From: Liolophura sinensis
Lineage: Eukaryota; Mollusca; Polyplacophora; Chitonida; Chitonidae
NCBI RefSeq assembly: GCF_032854445.1
Contig: NC_088295.1
Location: forward strand, 75,420,028 to 75,484,027
Length of the DNA stretch: 64,000 bases
Reading direction: 5' to 3'
This document shows, piece by piece, positions 42,840 to 54,090 of this stretch. The notes beneath the pieces were generated by a model. It had not been told where the DNA came from and ran no database searches. It worked only from the letters and a program-made list of their open reading frames with translations. The translations under genes were made by a program, and so were the position numbers. Positions within the stretch are counted from its first letter, which is position 1; each line of letters opens with the position of its first letter.

Positions 42840-44440
42840 CATCATTTAAAGGACAAGACAGCCCCTGACTAAAACACATTTCAGTCAAAAGCATGATAGT
42901 CAAGCTTTCTAAAAAGAATCATACTTTATTATATTAATGAGATTTAACCGAATAACAAAACGACAATACCACACAAATGGCTGGTGTGAATCGAGAAGGA
43001 CATCTTGAGAATTTTATCCAATCAAACAATCGCTATCAGGTTTCGTGGCATAAGTTGTGACGTAGCCTTTACCCATTCATGCCATGGAGTGACATATGAT
43101 AACACAGAACTACTGCATAAGACATCATTTTGAGATCGATTACAACGATTTATTTACGTGTAGCCGAAGGGCCATTTCACACAGGTCTGTATCATTTACG
43201 GACCACCATGCCTTGACGTAAAATCAGTTGATTTACACGCCGTGTAATATTCAATGACGGTATCACGAATTATCCGACAGCAGCATACCGTCTCGGCCCA
43301 AACCGAATTCATCTTCCCAGTAAACCTCAGGCATACTAAGATACTCTGTTCAAGTTATACAAATGCGTTTATTGTCGTTCATGTTAGTGTTTTGTCAACA
43401 TGCAGTTGCTAAATAACAAATATCAGAGTCCGTGAAAAATTCATTAGGGATGCCGAAGGTTTATAGGAATGAGAAGACATCTCACAGGACAACACTTAAA
43501 ATTAATTAATATAAAAATAAAATTAATCTTATGATGTAATATTTTTTCTCTTAATTCATTACAACTGAAGGAATTAAAATTTATCCTTTGTTTTTTTTTC
43601 TGTTTTCTTTTATAAAATGCAGTAACATTAATGAAACGTCGTGTTTAAGCCCAGGTGCTTTCTCTGACGTCCGCGATAGCTAGGTCAGCACTGCTCTCTT
43701 CTTAGAAGCCACCACTACAAAATTGAAGTATTAAGACCAGCGACAGTCAGATGCCTAGATCAGCTTCAGTGGTGCTTAGATTTATTTCCACTGGTGTCAG
43801 AATTGAGCATGAATCCAGTTGTACAATAATCCTATTGCAATTTTGTAAATATTTAATAGGGATCAAAATCAACGGCACAACCCTCCCGGAAGCTACGTTC
43901 TGAGCCAGGAATGCCCCGGCCGGGCATCCGAAGGCTACTCGTAAACTGTACAATTGATATAGTAGGTCTACTGTATGAACAGTTCAAGCAGTGGAAGAAA
44001 TATCCTTCCAGTATGTCCAGTTTCCGAGAAAGCTATTTATCACTTGGTCCTTCCTCGTTGAAGTCTATAATTTCAATCTGCCATAGGCTACTACTTAGAC
44101 TGTTACATGGTAAATACCTTTGACATTAGAGAGCTAGAGTAAACGTGACTTCATCTGCTTTCGATAATGGAGACGCGCTGACGCTGTGACAATACGAAGT
44201 TTCACCAAACTTTTACTGGGTTGAAAAAGATCTGAAAAACACTTTTAATGCCGGTTTAAGATACTTTGAATGGTAGTCTTTCGGTGGACACAAACAGTGG
44301 TGTCAGGTGCTGTCCTTTACTTTAACAATATAAAACTATGCGTAACTGTCTTTGATTTACACGCGGGTTTAAACAGTCAACACCTTGCTGGATATGTTTT
44401 CATATCGGTGCACGGGAACAGTTCTCACCTGAGAAAACAG
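42840..44440. other. Intergenic, nothing recognised
   Basis: Small open frames at 43747-43953 (minus) and 43911-44123 (plus) have no recognisable domain. Confidence 0.35.
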
Positions 44441-44444
44441 TTTG

Positions 44445-45460
44445 TGTGGTAGATGTCCTATTTGCTGTATTTTGTGCATGTGCTATCTGCTGTATGTGGT
44501 ACATGTCTTCTCTCCTGTATGTCGTACATGTGCTATGTGCTGTATGTGGTACATGTACTATCTGCTGAATGTGGTGCATATACATGTACGCGAACTGAAT
44601 TCGGTATCTGATACACAAATGCCATTTATGATATGTGATGTATATGTGCTGTCAGGTGTGTGTGGTACATGTGCTGTCAGGTGTGTGTGGTACAAGTGCT
44701 AAGTGCTGTATGTGATACATGTGCTGTCAGGTGAGTGTGTGGTACATGTGCTGTCAGGTGAGTGTGTGGTACATGTGCTAACTGCGGTATGTGGTACATG
44801 TGCTATATGCTGTATGTGGTACATGTGTTATCTGCTATATGTGGTACATGTGCTGTCAGGTGTGTGTGGTACATGTGCTAACTGCGGTATGTGGTACATG
44901 TGCTATATGCTGTATGTGGTACATGTGTTATCTGCTGTATGTGGTACATGTGCTGTCAAGTGTGTGTGGTACATGTGCTAACTGTTGTATGTGGTACTTG
45001 TGCTATATGATGTATGTGGTACATGTGCTATATGCTGTATGTGATACATGTTCTATATGCTGTGTGTGGTACATATGCTATATGCTGTATGTGGTACATG
45101 TGCTATATGCTGTATGTGGTACATGTGCTATATGCTGTATGTGGTACATATGCTATCTGCTTTATGTGGTACATGTGCTGTCAGGTGTGTTTGGTAAATG
45201 TGCTGTCAGGTGTGTGTGGTAGATGTGCTATCTGCTGTATGTGGTACATGTCCCAACTGCTGTATGTGGCACATGTGATATCTGCTGTATGTGGTACATG
45301 TACTATCTGCTGAATGTGGTATATATACATGTACGCGAACTGAATTCGGTATCTGATACACAAATGCCACTTATGATATGTGATGTATATGTGCCAACTA
45401 CATGTATATGTCTGGCAGACACATTTCATCTTTAGTGTGTGATACATGTGTTACTTGGAT
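44445..45460. repeat. 25-bp minisatellite with higher-order duplication
   Basis: Unit tgtatgtggtacatgtgcta plus tctgc, with gctgtcaggtgtgtgtggta variants, about 30-35 units. A non-repeat insert (acatgtacgcgaactgaatt, cggtatctgatacacaaatg) occurs both at about 44582-44640 and 45328-45385, so a block of about 740 bp was itself duplicated. Confidence 0.93.
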
Positions 45461-46780
45461 GTAATACAATACGGGGTTTTAAATATGTGATAGATACAGA
45501 TAGCATATATGTGTGTATATATACATATATGTGCTATCTTTAATACTTATACTGATACATGTATGTGATAGATATCTGGACATCGGTATATGATACATAT
45601 GTTTCATCTGTTGTATATAGGCTTAATGAAACATTGTGGTGCAAATCAGTCCCATCGGGCGTATGGCACACTAAAATATCCCTAACACCAACTGGCCCTA
45701 ATCCCATGTCACCTACGCAAAGTGTGCTTAATAATAGTAGAATGACCATTGATTAATATCTTTATGCAGATGTGTAGGGCTTATGTATGCTGAGCTCTGC
45801 GAGCTGGCGCAACAATTAATCAGTTCAAGACGGATAACACGTGAACTACGCATTCACACTGATTTCATGAAACCCTGCCCTAAATGATTTTCAGTCATAC
45901 ACTCTAGCAGTGCAGGCAAACACGTGGGGAAGACCGTGTTCTCGTGACAGACCCTAGACATCTACATAACCACGTACTCACCTCTCTGCTATGTTTACAT
46001 GGTCTAGAATGCCATCATTATTCTCGCCGCCATGTTTGGTTGGAGATAGGTTTGCTGGCCTTTCGTAATGTATGCCGGGACTGTTCAGGCCTAACCCTCA
46101 GCCAAGCCCCGGGTTCGGTGGCCAGTGTTCGATAGCGCCTTCAATTATCGATTATTCTGCAAAGGCGTTCTGACAGAGGCTACTGCATAGCGTTAAGGCA
46201 GGGCCGACTGTGAGTGCTTGTGCTTAGCTGGATGATGTGTACAGCCCCGACAGCGTAGATGTACTCCTGTATCCCCTCCCAACAGATGGAGGGGTTTAGG
46301 GAACTTAACCGTGAAATTACATCCCGTGCCCCACCATGTTCCCACAAGTTAATGGAGAAAGCGGTTTTATGAAGGGAAAGCATTGCAGAATTATATTTAT
46401 CTTGGCTCATTTAAATGGTACGCGTAATTATGTTACTTGAATAAGCAATCATTGTAAGCAGATAACTTACATAATAACTGATAATAGTTTACTCTGCTTC
46501 AGTTGTCTTTTTTTCAGCTGACAATTATTATGGTCAGTGTGTGCCTTAAAAAGATTGCTCATTTGCACTTGATTGCAGTAAATAAATGACACGGTGATAA
46601 AAGACAAGCCGTTAGTCTTATTTTCATGATAAATAGTTAAATATATTAAAAAAATGTTTGTGCAAAAGTTGATAATTAAAAAAAAAACATGGATGATAAC
46701 ATACAGCCTTTCAAAAATCACAAAACCATTCACCTATGTCTGGATTTCTCGATTGCAGTTTCTCACTCTCAGGCAGGTCA
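45461..46780. other. Intergenic, nothing recognised
   Basis: A few tatat-rich stretches; no exon, repeat or RNA gene supported. Confidence 0.35.
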
Positions 46781-46784
46781 TAAC

Positions 46785-46968
46785 AGTGGCACGGTGATGG
46801 CTTATCAAAGAGGGAAAACCCACGACCATCCGCAGACCTTCCCACTTACGGCCGGAGAGGAAGCCAGCATGAGCTGGACTTGAACTCACAGCGACCGCAT
46901 TGGTGAGAGGCTCCTGGGTCATTGCGCTGCGCTAGCGCGCTAACCGACTGAGCCACGGAGGCCCCCAA
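46785..46968 (-). mobile_element. Nin-type SINE, minus orientation, internally deleted
   Basis: Head is intact (cttgaactcacagcgaccgc, cattgcgctgcgctagcgcg, ctaaccgactgagccacgga). The 3' core between acccacgaccatccgcag and cttcccacttacggccggag is shortened and the tail half is missing. Confidence 0.85.
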
Positions 46969-47379
46969 ACATTCACTGAATACATGCATATATATATACG
47001 TCACATGTAGGAAGGTGCGTCAGTAACTTGCCAAACTTTGGTGTTTACGCTGGACCCACAGATTTCCTTAACCCCTGGAAGTAGTTCGTAAAAGTGAAAA
47101 TAAATAAATAAATAAATATCTTAGTTAATCCCACGTTATCACTGTATGAGAGGAAGAGCAAGTCTTACAACACGTCACTTCCGGTGTATTACATACATTT
47201 GATACTACTGCCCTGAGTGGCTACTGAATATTCATAGAGCGACATCGTTTAACTTGAATGTTTGTGGTGTTTTTTATACTCTTTGCCGAAGATTCAGAAT
47301 GGCTAAACCACTTCGTAGCTAGTATTGTTTATTATGTTATATGCATTACTTGCTATATTTTCGTTCAATAAATCTTTAA

Positions 47380-47625
47380 TCTTTGATCCAGATCATGTGT
47401 ATTAGCGACACCGCAGGAAACAAAGGGGGATTAAAGCCACCCATGATGATACTTGTTTGACGTGCTTGAATAATTTCGGCCATATTATATCTTGGAAAAT
47501 TTTAAGATTTGAAGTTTTGTTTTTCAGTATTCTCTTGAATACGCAAAAATCAATTCCAGCTAACATATTTTTGGAGGAAATCTGCGAAAATAAATTCCAG
47601 CGAATAATAAGTACTTTACAGTAAT
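47380..47625 (+). repeat. Dispersed repeat, copy 1
   Basis: Shares with 57720-57935 gtattagcgaca(c/a)cgc, aaacaaagg, acccatgatgat, ttgacgtgcttgaataattt, cggccatattatatcttgg, gtttttcagtattct and cgaaaataaattcc. Both copies are in the same orientation and about 80 percent alike by eye. Confidence 0.8.
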
Positions 47626-49110
47626 ATACTATCGCATACATAGTAAACCTATAGAGGAGTGACAACAGTGTTTTTAAGTGTTATATACAGCAGTGGCAAA
47701 TCATCAGACGTACAGTCATATATCATATTTACTAATACCCTTTCAAACACATCTGCAAACTAGTCTAGATTTATATGTCGTTAAGTGGTTCACACTATTA
47801 ACATTGGTTGTGTAACGGTGTAAATAGTAGGCTGTTAATACCACTCTTTATTACAACGCCAACTCAGCAACAATATAATTACTTCCGTATTAGAATATTG
47901 ACAGCCATGCACAGGTAATGGAGGTTAAATGGCAAAATATCGGTCAGTGCAAATCCAGTTAAATTTTTGGTATTATTTCAGAACAGTCCAAATAATTACC
48001 TGCTTCAAAATATCAGCCTTAATGGCGCACATGTAACATTTCAAAATCGGTCATAAAGTCCTTAAAATTGATAGAGCGCGTCGCACAGTTCAACATCATA
48101 AATCGTATAGGTACGAGTCTGATATTTGCTGAAAACAATAACTTAAGCTATTCTTGGTAAGTACAGAAAATTTCTTTAGATTAGCGAAAACGGATTTTTT
48201 TTTACAGTATAGCCTCTTTAAATAATAATAAATGGCAATATTTTTGATGCACTAACTCAGTCTCAAGAATGTTAGTTCCGCTATTGGAAGTTCTGTATTG
48301 AAGAGATATAACTTGTACTCGTGAGTTTAGCGTGGAATCTCAATATAAGTAGTTAAATAATTTTTTAGATTTCTGATTGACTGAGTAAATTTTTTCTAAA
48401 GTTTTCAAAAACCTATACATATACTTTACATGTATCATATATCACATCCAACATTGCATAGGCAAACTTTAGAAATGTTGTTCGCTCTCAAAAGGATTAA
48501 AAGATCATGATTTTTTTTTTCGAGGATAGGAGCCGATCGTACTGTCTGCTCTGTGTTTAAAGGGTACTGCACAGTGAAACAAAATTGAAAATTCTATTGT
48601 AAATTAACCGCTATTTCTTGTACAGTTGGTAATCTTGTGAATAATTATATTCGCTATGATCAAATGTGAAGCGATTATCTCACAACGTTGCAATGGCGCC
48701 CACGGAATACGGCATTCTTATTATACCGTTGACAATAGAGCTGTAATAGACAGGTTGTTCTACAAAATGTAAATATCGCGATAAGGTTCCGGGTGGGCTA
48801 TACCTCTTCAATATTCCGGAAGCGTACGTCTTTCTGTATTGTCGATCATCTGAAGTTGAAGCTTTCTGATGGGGAAACGGGAATATTTGACCGGGGATGG
48901 TCATCAAATTCCTTCCGGAGAATATGGCTGAAGGTCGTTATGGTCACGGCGGTACAATTGTTCCTGCCAACACTCGCACAGCTTGACCAAAGCCACGTCA
49001 TTCTTACCTCAGCTAAACAAATTACTGTCTTAATCAGCCTCCAATCCCCCCCTCCCTATCGGAGAATCCGACTGACGCAGCTTTGTCCGTAACAAGTGGC
49101 GTCCCCCGTA
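47626..49110. other. Upstream region of NPF, nothing recognised
   Basis: AT-rich to about 48650, then less so. No exon supported. Regulatory sites for the NPF promoter may lie in 48690-49110 but none is identifiable by eye. Confidence 0.35.
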
Positions 49111-49120
49111 GGGCCGCACC

Positions 49121-49129
49121 TATAAAAGG
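49121..49129 (+). promoter_or_regulatory. TATA box of the NPF gene
   Basis: tataaaagg in a GC-rich local context. Transcription would start near 49150 (gaggaggcagcttagcg), just before the non-coding exon whose donor is at 49228. Confidence 0.7.
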
Positions 49130-49149
49130 GGGTATGGATGAGGAGGCAG

Positions 49150-49227
49150 CTTAGCGAACTTTGTCACCCCATCATTAGGAACGCCACACAACACGCTACC
49201 TGGAACAGCTTCAGTGGAAAACTAAAG
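49150..49227 (+). other. NPF: NPF 5' non-coding exon
   Basis: Non-coding stretch ending actaaag|gtaggt. The start near 49150 is inferred from TATA spacing. NPF/NPY genes typically have a non-coding first exon, which supports the model. Confidence 0.6.
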
Positions 49228-49494
49228 GTAGGTTTGAATTTCAGGCCCGATGGCTTTACATCGTTTCACGCGGCACCCAGATTGTGAATTAAGCTGTACT
49301 CAAGCACCCGTTGAATTGAAGAGCTCAGTTAAATATCGACTTTTGATAAGGTCTCTTGTTCATCGGAGTGAAAAAAGGGTGTGGCAATTTCACAAGAAAA
49401 AATCTTTACGGTATCAATCGAAGTCTTTTAGTATTCAAGAATCAAAGTATTTTAGAAAGAATCTCTGTATCAACACTGTCTGATGTTGTTGTTT

Positions 49495-49725
49495 TGAAAT
49501 GAAAATCGTTGCCACTTGCGAAGTTTCCAATTCTTGCATCGTCATTTCCTAAATCGTTGCCACTTACGGTATCTCCGATGTTGGCTGATGTCGTCGTAAG
49601 TAAATATTGTGATGAACCAGTTTTGAAATGCATCATCATTTCCTAAACCGTTGCCACTTACGATATCTCCAATGGTGGCATTGCCATTTCCTAAGTTCTT
49701 GTAACTTACGATGTCTCCATTACTC
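49495..49725. repeat. Imperfect tandem repeat in NPF intron 1
   Basis: The motifs tttccta(a)a(t/c)cgttgccactta and cg(g/a)tatctcc(g/a)atg recur three to four times, with a 45-60-bp irregular spacing. Confidence 0.65.
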
Positions 49726-49768
49726 TTGAATCGAATGCTCCTTAACGCACTTCGTTTTTCAATTTCAG

Positions 49769-49953
49769 ACTCATAAAATGCAGAAAACACTATTAGTAGC
49801 TCTACTAGTGGCAGTAGTCTTAGTCGTCGGTGTTACCTCACAGGACAGCATGTTAGCCCCTCCAGATCGGCCAACCGAATTCAGGAGCCCAAACGAGCTA
49901 AGACGCTACCTGAAAGCGCTTAACGAATACTACGCCATTGTCGGAAGACCACG
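49769..49953 (+). CDS. NPF: NPF exon 2: signal peptide and most of mature NPF
   Basis: Exon starts after tttttcaatttcag; coding starts at 49778. Encodes the signal peptide and mature NPF up to GRP plus two bases of Arg, donor CG|gtaagt. Confidence 0.95.
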
Positions 49954-52151
49954 GTAAGTTTTTTTTGTCTTTAACCTGAGAAATATTATCTCTTGGGGGG
50001 CATTTCTGTAAATAATATGTTTCGGAATCATAAACAGACAATTAATAATCGTCAATAATGTAAGGCCGTACTAAAAAAGGATATTAATCTAGCAGGGACT
50101 TCACAGCTTTGGTTATTGGGCAATCTTCTCACAGTTCATGACAGCTTTCAAAGTGTATCCTTCATTACGATATTAATCCTCACTACGGAATGAGTTATGT
50201 AACGAGAAAGAGAAAAAAATGTTAATATATGCAGCAGTTAACTTAACATAAACTGCACTGTCGCTATGAGTTCAAGTCCAGCTAATGCTGAGTTTCTAGC
50301 TAAACAGCAGTACATGCATGGCAAGGTCTGCCAGTCACCTGCAGATTTTCCGCCGGGTTCTACCTCGTTTCTTTCTGCCATAATGTTGACCTCCCTCTAT
50401 AAGTGAAATTTTTTTACGGCGTAAAGCACCAATTAAATAAACAAATGCATTGATTTCGTTTTAATAGATGACCATTTTCCCTGGCTTTGAATATAATTGT
50501 ATGGTTTGCTTTTATATAAAATATTCACCTATAATGTATTGTCATAATGAGTTGCTGTTTTTGTTTATCACCAGGAACAGTGAAAATAATGTTTATAAAC
50601 AGTGAAAAGTTTAAACACAGAAAAACAAAAGTAATGTTGTTTCTAACTCCTAATCAAAATATTAAAAGGAAAAGTTAAATATAAGGTCGTATTTTATAAT
50701 TCAGATTTGTTTTAATTTCATCGCAATTCCACCTTTGTCAAAAATCTTGGGAGGAACACACCATCCCAACTGGGTTTGGACTCGCTATTACTTTGGGTTT
50801 AAATTGAACTTTGTGTGATAGCCTGTAAACCAACAGAATGGTCATCGCTGTTGTCTTGTTAGGACAATGGCTCAAATCTAAGACACACGTCCAACATCTA
50901 TGTACCAAAAGCCTAATTTGGATAATTATATGACCATGCACCAATTCCAAATTAAAAAAAATTCTTGTGATAGTTTAATATCTACATATAAACGATGTAT
51001 GACATCACTCTTGTAATGTTTACTGGTTTAATGTCTGCACATAAATTATCAACATTTTTAACACTAAATAAACATACATTGTTTTGGATGAAAAAGTATT
51101 TTGTGACGTCATTGACACCAAAAGTGATTTCAAAAGCCCATCACTGAGGTCACACGTTTGAACGCATTCTATTCAAACAAACAACATAATGATCTAAAAA
51201 TGGCAAATTATTTATTTGAGCAAGATTTTTCTACAGTCCATTGACATTTACATGTACGTGTTCCAAAAATGTATTGCTAAGAACTTCAATCGGATATGGT
51301 TTTCTTTTCCAGATTTGGACGAAGCATTAGCAAAAGAATGGCAGAGATGGCCGCCGCTGCTCAGGGAGATGCCGACATAACTGGTTTGTTTTAACTTTTT
51401 ACATTTTAGTGCAACGGTATTAATATTGAAAGAATCTAGAAAATATGTATTTCTACATTTGAAGTTTGGATGTAGACGTTTTGTTTGTTGTGGAAGGAAA
51501 TTGTAAGACAAAAATATTATTTAAGAAAACACACCCCGCTTCTGCCATCCTGTACACATGATTATCTGAAAAGTGTCCAGTAAGCTTCCAAAGAAAATTC
51601 ATTGACAAACGAAATGCCTTGTTTCAGGTATTCATATAAAGAAGAAATAACTATTTATTATATTATATTATGTATTTCGCACTGTGTCGCATCAATTCGT
51701 TATTGCTCTTTGTCATTACACCGCGTGTGGAGTACACTGACTTCTGTTCATTAAACGAGTTATTAAAATACCGCTTAAAATTAATTCTAAATACCAATAT
51801 TGTTCTTATGAAACCCACAACTGAATACGATAACCCACGATTCATCTTTCATTTGAACAATATTCATGATATTCAAACGTCGATGTTCAATATCTTCTAC
51901 ACGTTTTTCACCACCCCTTTGTACTTTTTGTTCATGTGAACATATTTCCATCCGTCATTTGTCTGCATGAATGAACAAAACCGACACATTCTAGTTGGTT
52001 CTCACATAACGTATACAGCGATCAGTTCTACAGTGCACCACCTGTTTACATAATGACGTTTATAATTAGTTGCTGTTTCATTTCCTTTGTTAGAATAGGC
52101 TCAGATTACGTGGATAGTGATAGGCTGGCTCTCTTCAGACGGTTTTGGTGA
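49778..52151 (+). CDS. NPF: Neuropeptide F (NPY-family) precursor
   Basis: Secreted neuropeptide precursor of 99 residues; NPF acts through NPY-type GPCRs in feeding and reproduction control. Coding exons 49778-49953, 51313-51383 and 52099-52151 total 300 nt with matching phases. Signal peptide is MQKTLLVALLVAVVLVVGVTS. The mature peptide (about residues 22-60) contains LAPPDRP, EFRSPNELRRYLKALNEYYA and IVGRPRF, followed by Gly for C-terminal amidation and Arg for cleavage; SISKR gives a dibasic site. A C-flanking peptide ends in SDRLALFRRFW. The intron that splits the Arg codon before the final Phe (phase 2) is at the position conserved across the NPY family. Start chosen because it is the only Met before the signal peptide; acceptor aatttcag lies nine bases upstream. 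Confidence 0.96.
50258..50450 (+). mobile_element. Nin-type SINE in NPF intron 2, old copy
   Basis: Keeps ctatgagttcaagtccagct (box B region), gcaaggtctgccagtcacct, ccataatgttgacc, ctataagtgaaa and cggcgtaaagcaccaattaa then ataaaca tail. Box A end is missing; divergence suggests an old insertion. Confidence 0.8.
51313..51383 (+). CDS. NPF: NPF exon 3: RF-Gly-Arg and C-flanking peptide
   Basis: Preceded by ttttcttttccag. Encodes (R)FGRSISKRMAEMAAAAQG then DADIT plus one base, donor G|gtttgt. Completes the amidated RPRF terminus. Confidence 0.95.
52099..52151 (+). CDS. NPF: NPF exon 4: C-terminal tail and stop
   Basis: Acceptor ttgttagaatag; in the required phase it reads GSDYVDSDRLALFRRFW and TGA at 52149-52151. 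Using the upstream tag at 52091 instead would give an immediate stop. AATAAA follows at 52295-52300. Confidence 0.85.
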
Positions 52152-52294
52152 GCAGTCATGAAGCTGGTGAACAGTGGCGTCGGCGTAGCGTAGCGGGGAT
52201 GAAGTCGCAGTCTTGTCATCACATCACACACGTGCAAGCGTTTCTCAACTCACACGACCGAAGAGGCACTACGTTTTACATTCATGGACACTTC

Positions 52295-52300
52295 AATAAA
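52295..52300 (+). terminator. NPF polyadenylation signal
   Basis: AATAAA in cttcaataaaattttaatt, 144 bp after the stop. Gives a short 3' UTR typical for neuropeptide genes. Confidence 0.6.
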
Positions 52301-52454
52301 ATTTTAATTATTTGTTTTAAATCGTTAGTTGCTGCCTTCCTGAATTTGTGAATAGTTCGTCTGTTTTTTTAGTCATATCGCACTTGAGATGGGATCTCCA
52401 AATGGGCATTGGAAATGTGTTATGTAAATGATATGGAGATCTTCTATGTAAGAC

Positions 52455-52640
52455 TTGTACGGAAGCCAGTTATACGCCAGCATCGTAGCATTGTCTCATC
52501 GTAATATCGCCAGACGATGGTATAAAACGATGGGGCCGTTATGTTAAGCGATTGGATCGTTGTGCGAAGCCGTGGAATGATGGCGCGAAGCAGTGTGACG
52601 ATGGTACAAAAACAGGCACGAATGTATGAAGCGATAAGAG
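52455..52640. repeat. acgatgg-rich segment related to the 4185 element
   Basis: Contains ggaagccagttatacgccag, catcgtagcattgtctcatc, gtaatatcgcc and repeated cgatggtac / gcgaagc words. The first part resembles the left end of 4185-4540 (ggaagccggttaaggc, catcgtaatatcgcc). No right-hand inverted end found. Confidence 0.55.
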
Positions 52641-53960
52641 AATGGTCATTTTTTGAACATACTCGATACTTGCAAAATGGCGAAACAGTATAGCAGATAA
52701 TTTCCCCCTTTGGCCTAACTCCGTCCGTTTGATTGTGGTTTAAAGCTAATGGCATGGGTTTTCACAAATAGGAAGAACAATCAGTTTTATGTTAGAGTTA
52801 ACTTCGAATTTGAAATCTCATCTATTTAAGCTGCCAATATCGGGGAACGCTTGAACGACTGTTGCTCGTTAAAAGTCGATTAAAAACGATGTTTTCTCCA
52901 CAAACTTTTTACTGATTTCCCTAAAAACTCTTTGTCAAGGCTGAATCAAACTGCTGATGGATAGTCAAAAAGAAAAGTGCTGTGCATCCGTGAACAAGTG
53001 ATATTCCGGTGCGAACTTCTTTGTCAACCGTAGTGTTAGAGTGACGAAAACTATCAACAATCTTTTTCCAAAGAACCACGGCACAGTTCGAGTCGAAATT
53101 TGGTAGGCCGTTACAGCATCAACAGAGCATCAAAGTTCGCAAAAGGGGTTGAATTCCAATATAAATTTTAGACGCATAATTCATGTAACGTCATGTAATG
53201 GCCTATATTTTTGAATGTCAAAGCTACAAGCATGCAGTTAGATGTAGCTTGGCCCGGTTGAACCTGAATCTGGTTTTATTTGTTTCCACGATGTATAGTT
53301 TTCCTGAAAATACAAGTTAAAACTCGAAGTAGTGCGATTTTCCGCATTGTTAAGGGTCACGTGACGGGAAATCTGCCCCTTGGAAAAGAAAAAGCATTAT
53401 CGTGGGCTACAGCTTGATGCAAAAATTACAAATGTTTATCCCTGAGAATTTTCGATTTACTGGTTATTGAAATTACGTAACTTTAAAAGCATGAAAAGCA
53501 ACAGAAACAACTACAGCGCAATTCATGAAACCATGACATGATAGACTGGTCTTAATTTCATGTGGTCTAAAATTTGAACCGAAAACGGTGTACTTCTCAC
53601 AGTAATGTCAAAACAGATAACAGATCAAAATCATAATGCACACAAGAGTATACTCAGGCAAAACAGAATTAACTCATTTTTCAACATTGCTGTTTAAAAT
53701 CTTAGCTTAATATTGGAAGACTGAAACGGTTAGAGATATACTGTTGTAACCCTTGGGTGGAAGAAATATACTTCCACCAACTTCACCAAATGCCCCCAAG
53801 AAGACAGCAGTTGTACAGTTTTTATTTCTTAATATACCAAAAAGACTATAATAACGATTGTCATGTTCTGAAACAAATTTGTGCTGATGCGTATGATAAA
53901 CTCCATGTGTACAAACCACTTAGAAGTCGTTAAACAGCATGCTTTCTCGTTATTTTATTG
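52641..53960. other. Intergenic, nothing recognised
   Basis: AT-rich sequence without supported features. Confidence 0.35.
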
Positions 53961-53964
53961 TTGT

Positions 53965-54090
53965 TTCACACTAAAAAAGGGATTTTTCACTTATACGATG
54001 GAAGTCAGTTTTATGGGTATGGAGAAAACCATGCTCAGGATAAACCACCGCTATTTGGCAAAGTTACCGGCGAACTTTCCTAAGCAGAAA
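53965..54090 (-). mobile_element. Diverged relative of the Nin-type SINE
   Basis: ttttcacttatacgatggaa, gtcagttttatgggtatgga, gaaaaccatgctcagg, ataaaccaccgctatttggc and cggcgaactttcc. Same layout as 35880 and 58165. Confidence 0.6.

Noticed and set aside
44442-45447. Cys/Tyr/Val-rich frames of up to 143 codons
   Set aside because: Readings of a 25-bp minisatellite, not coding.
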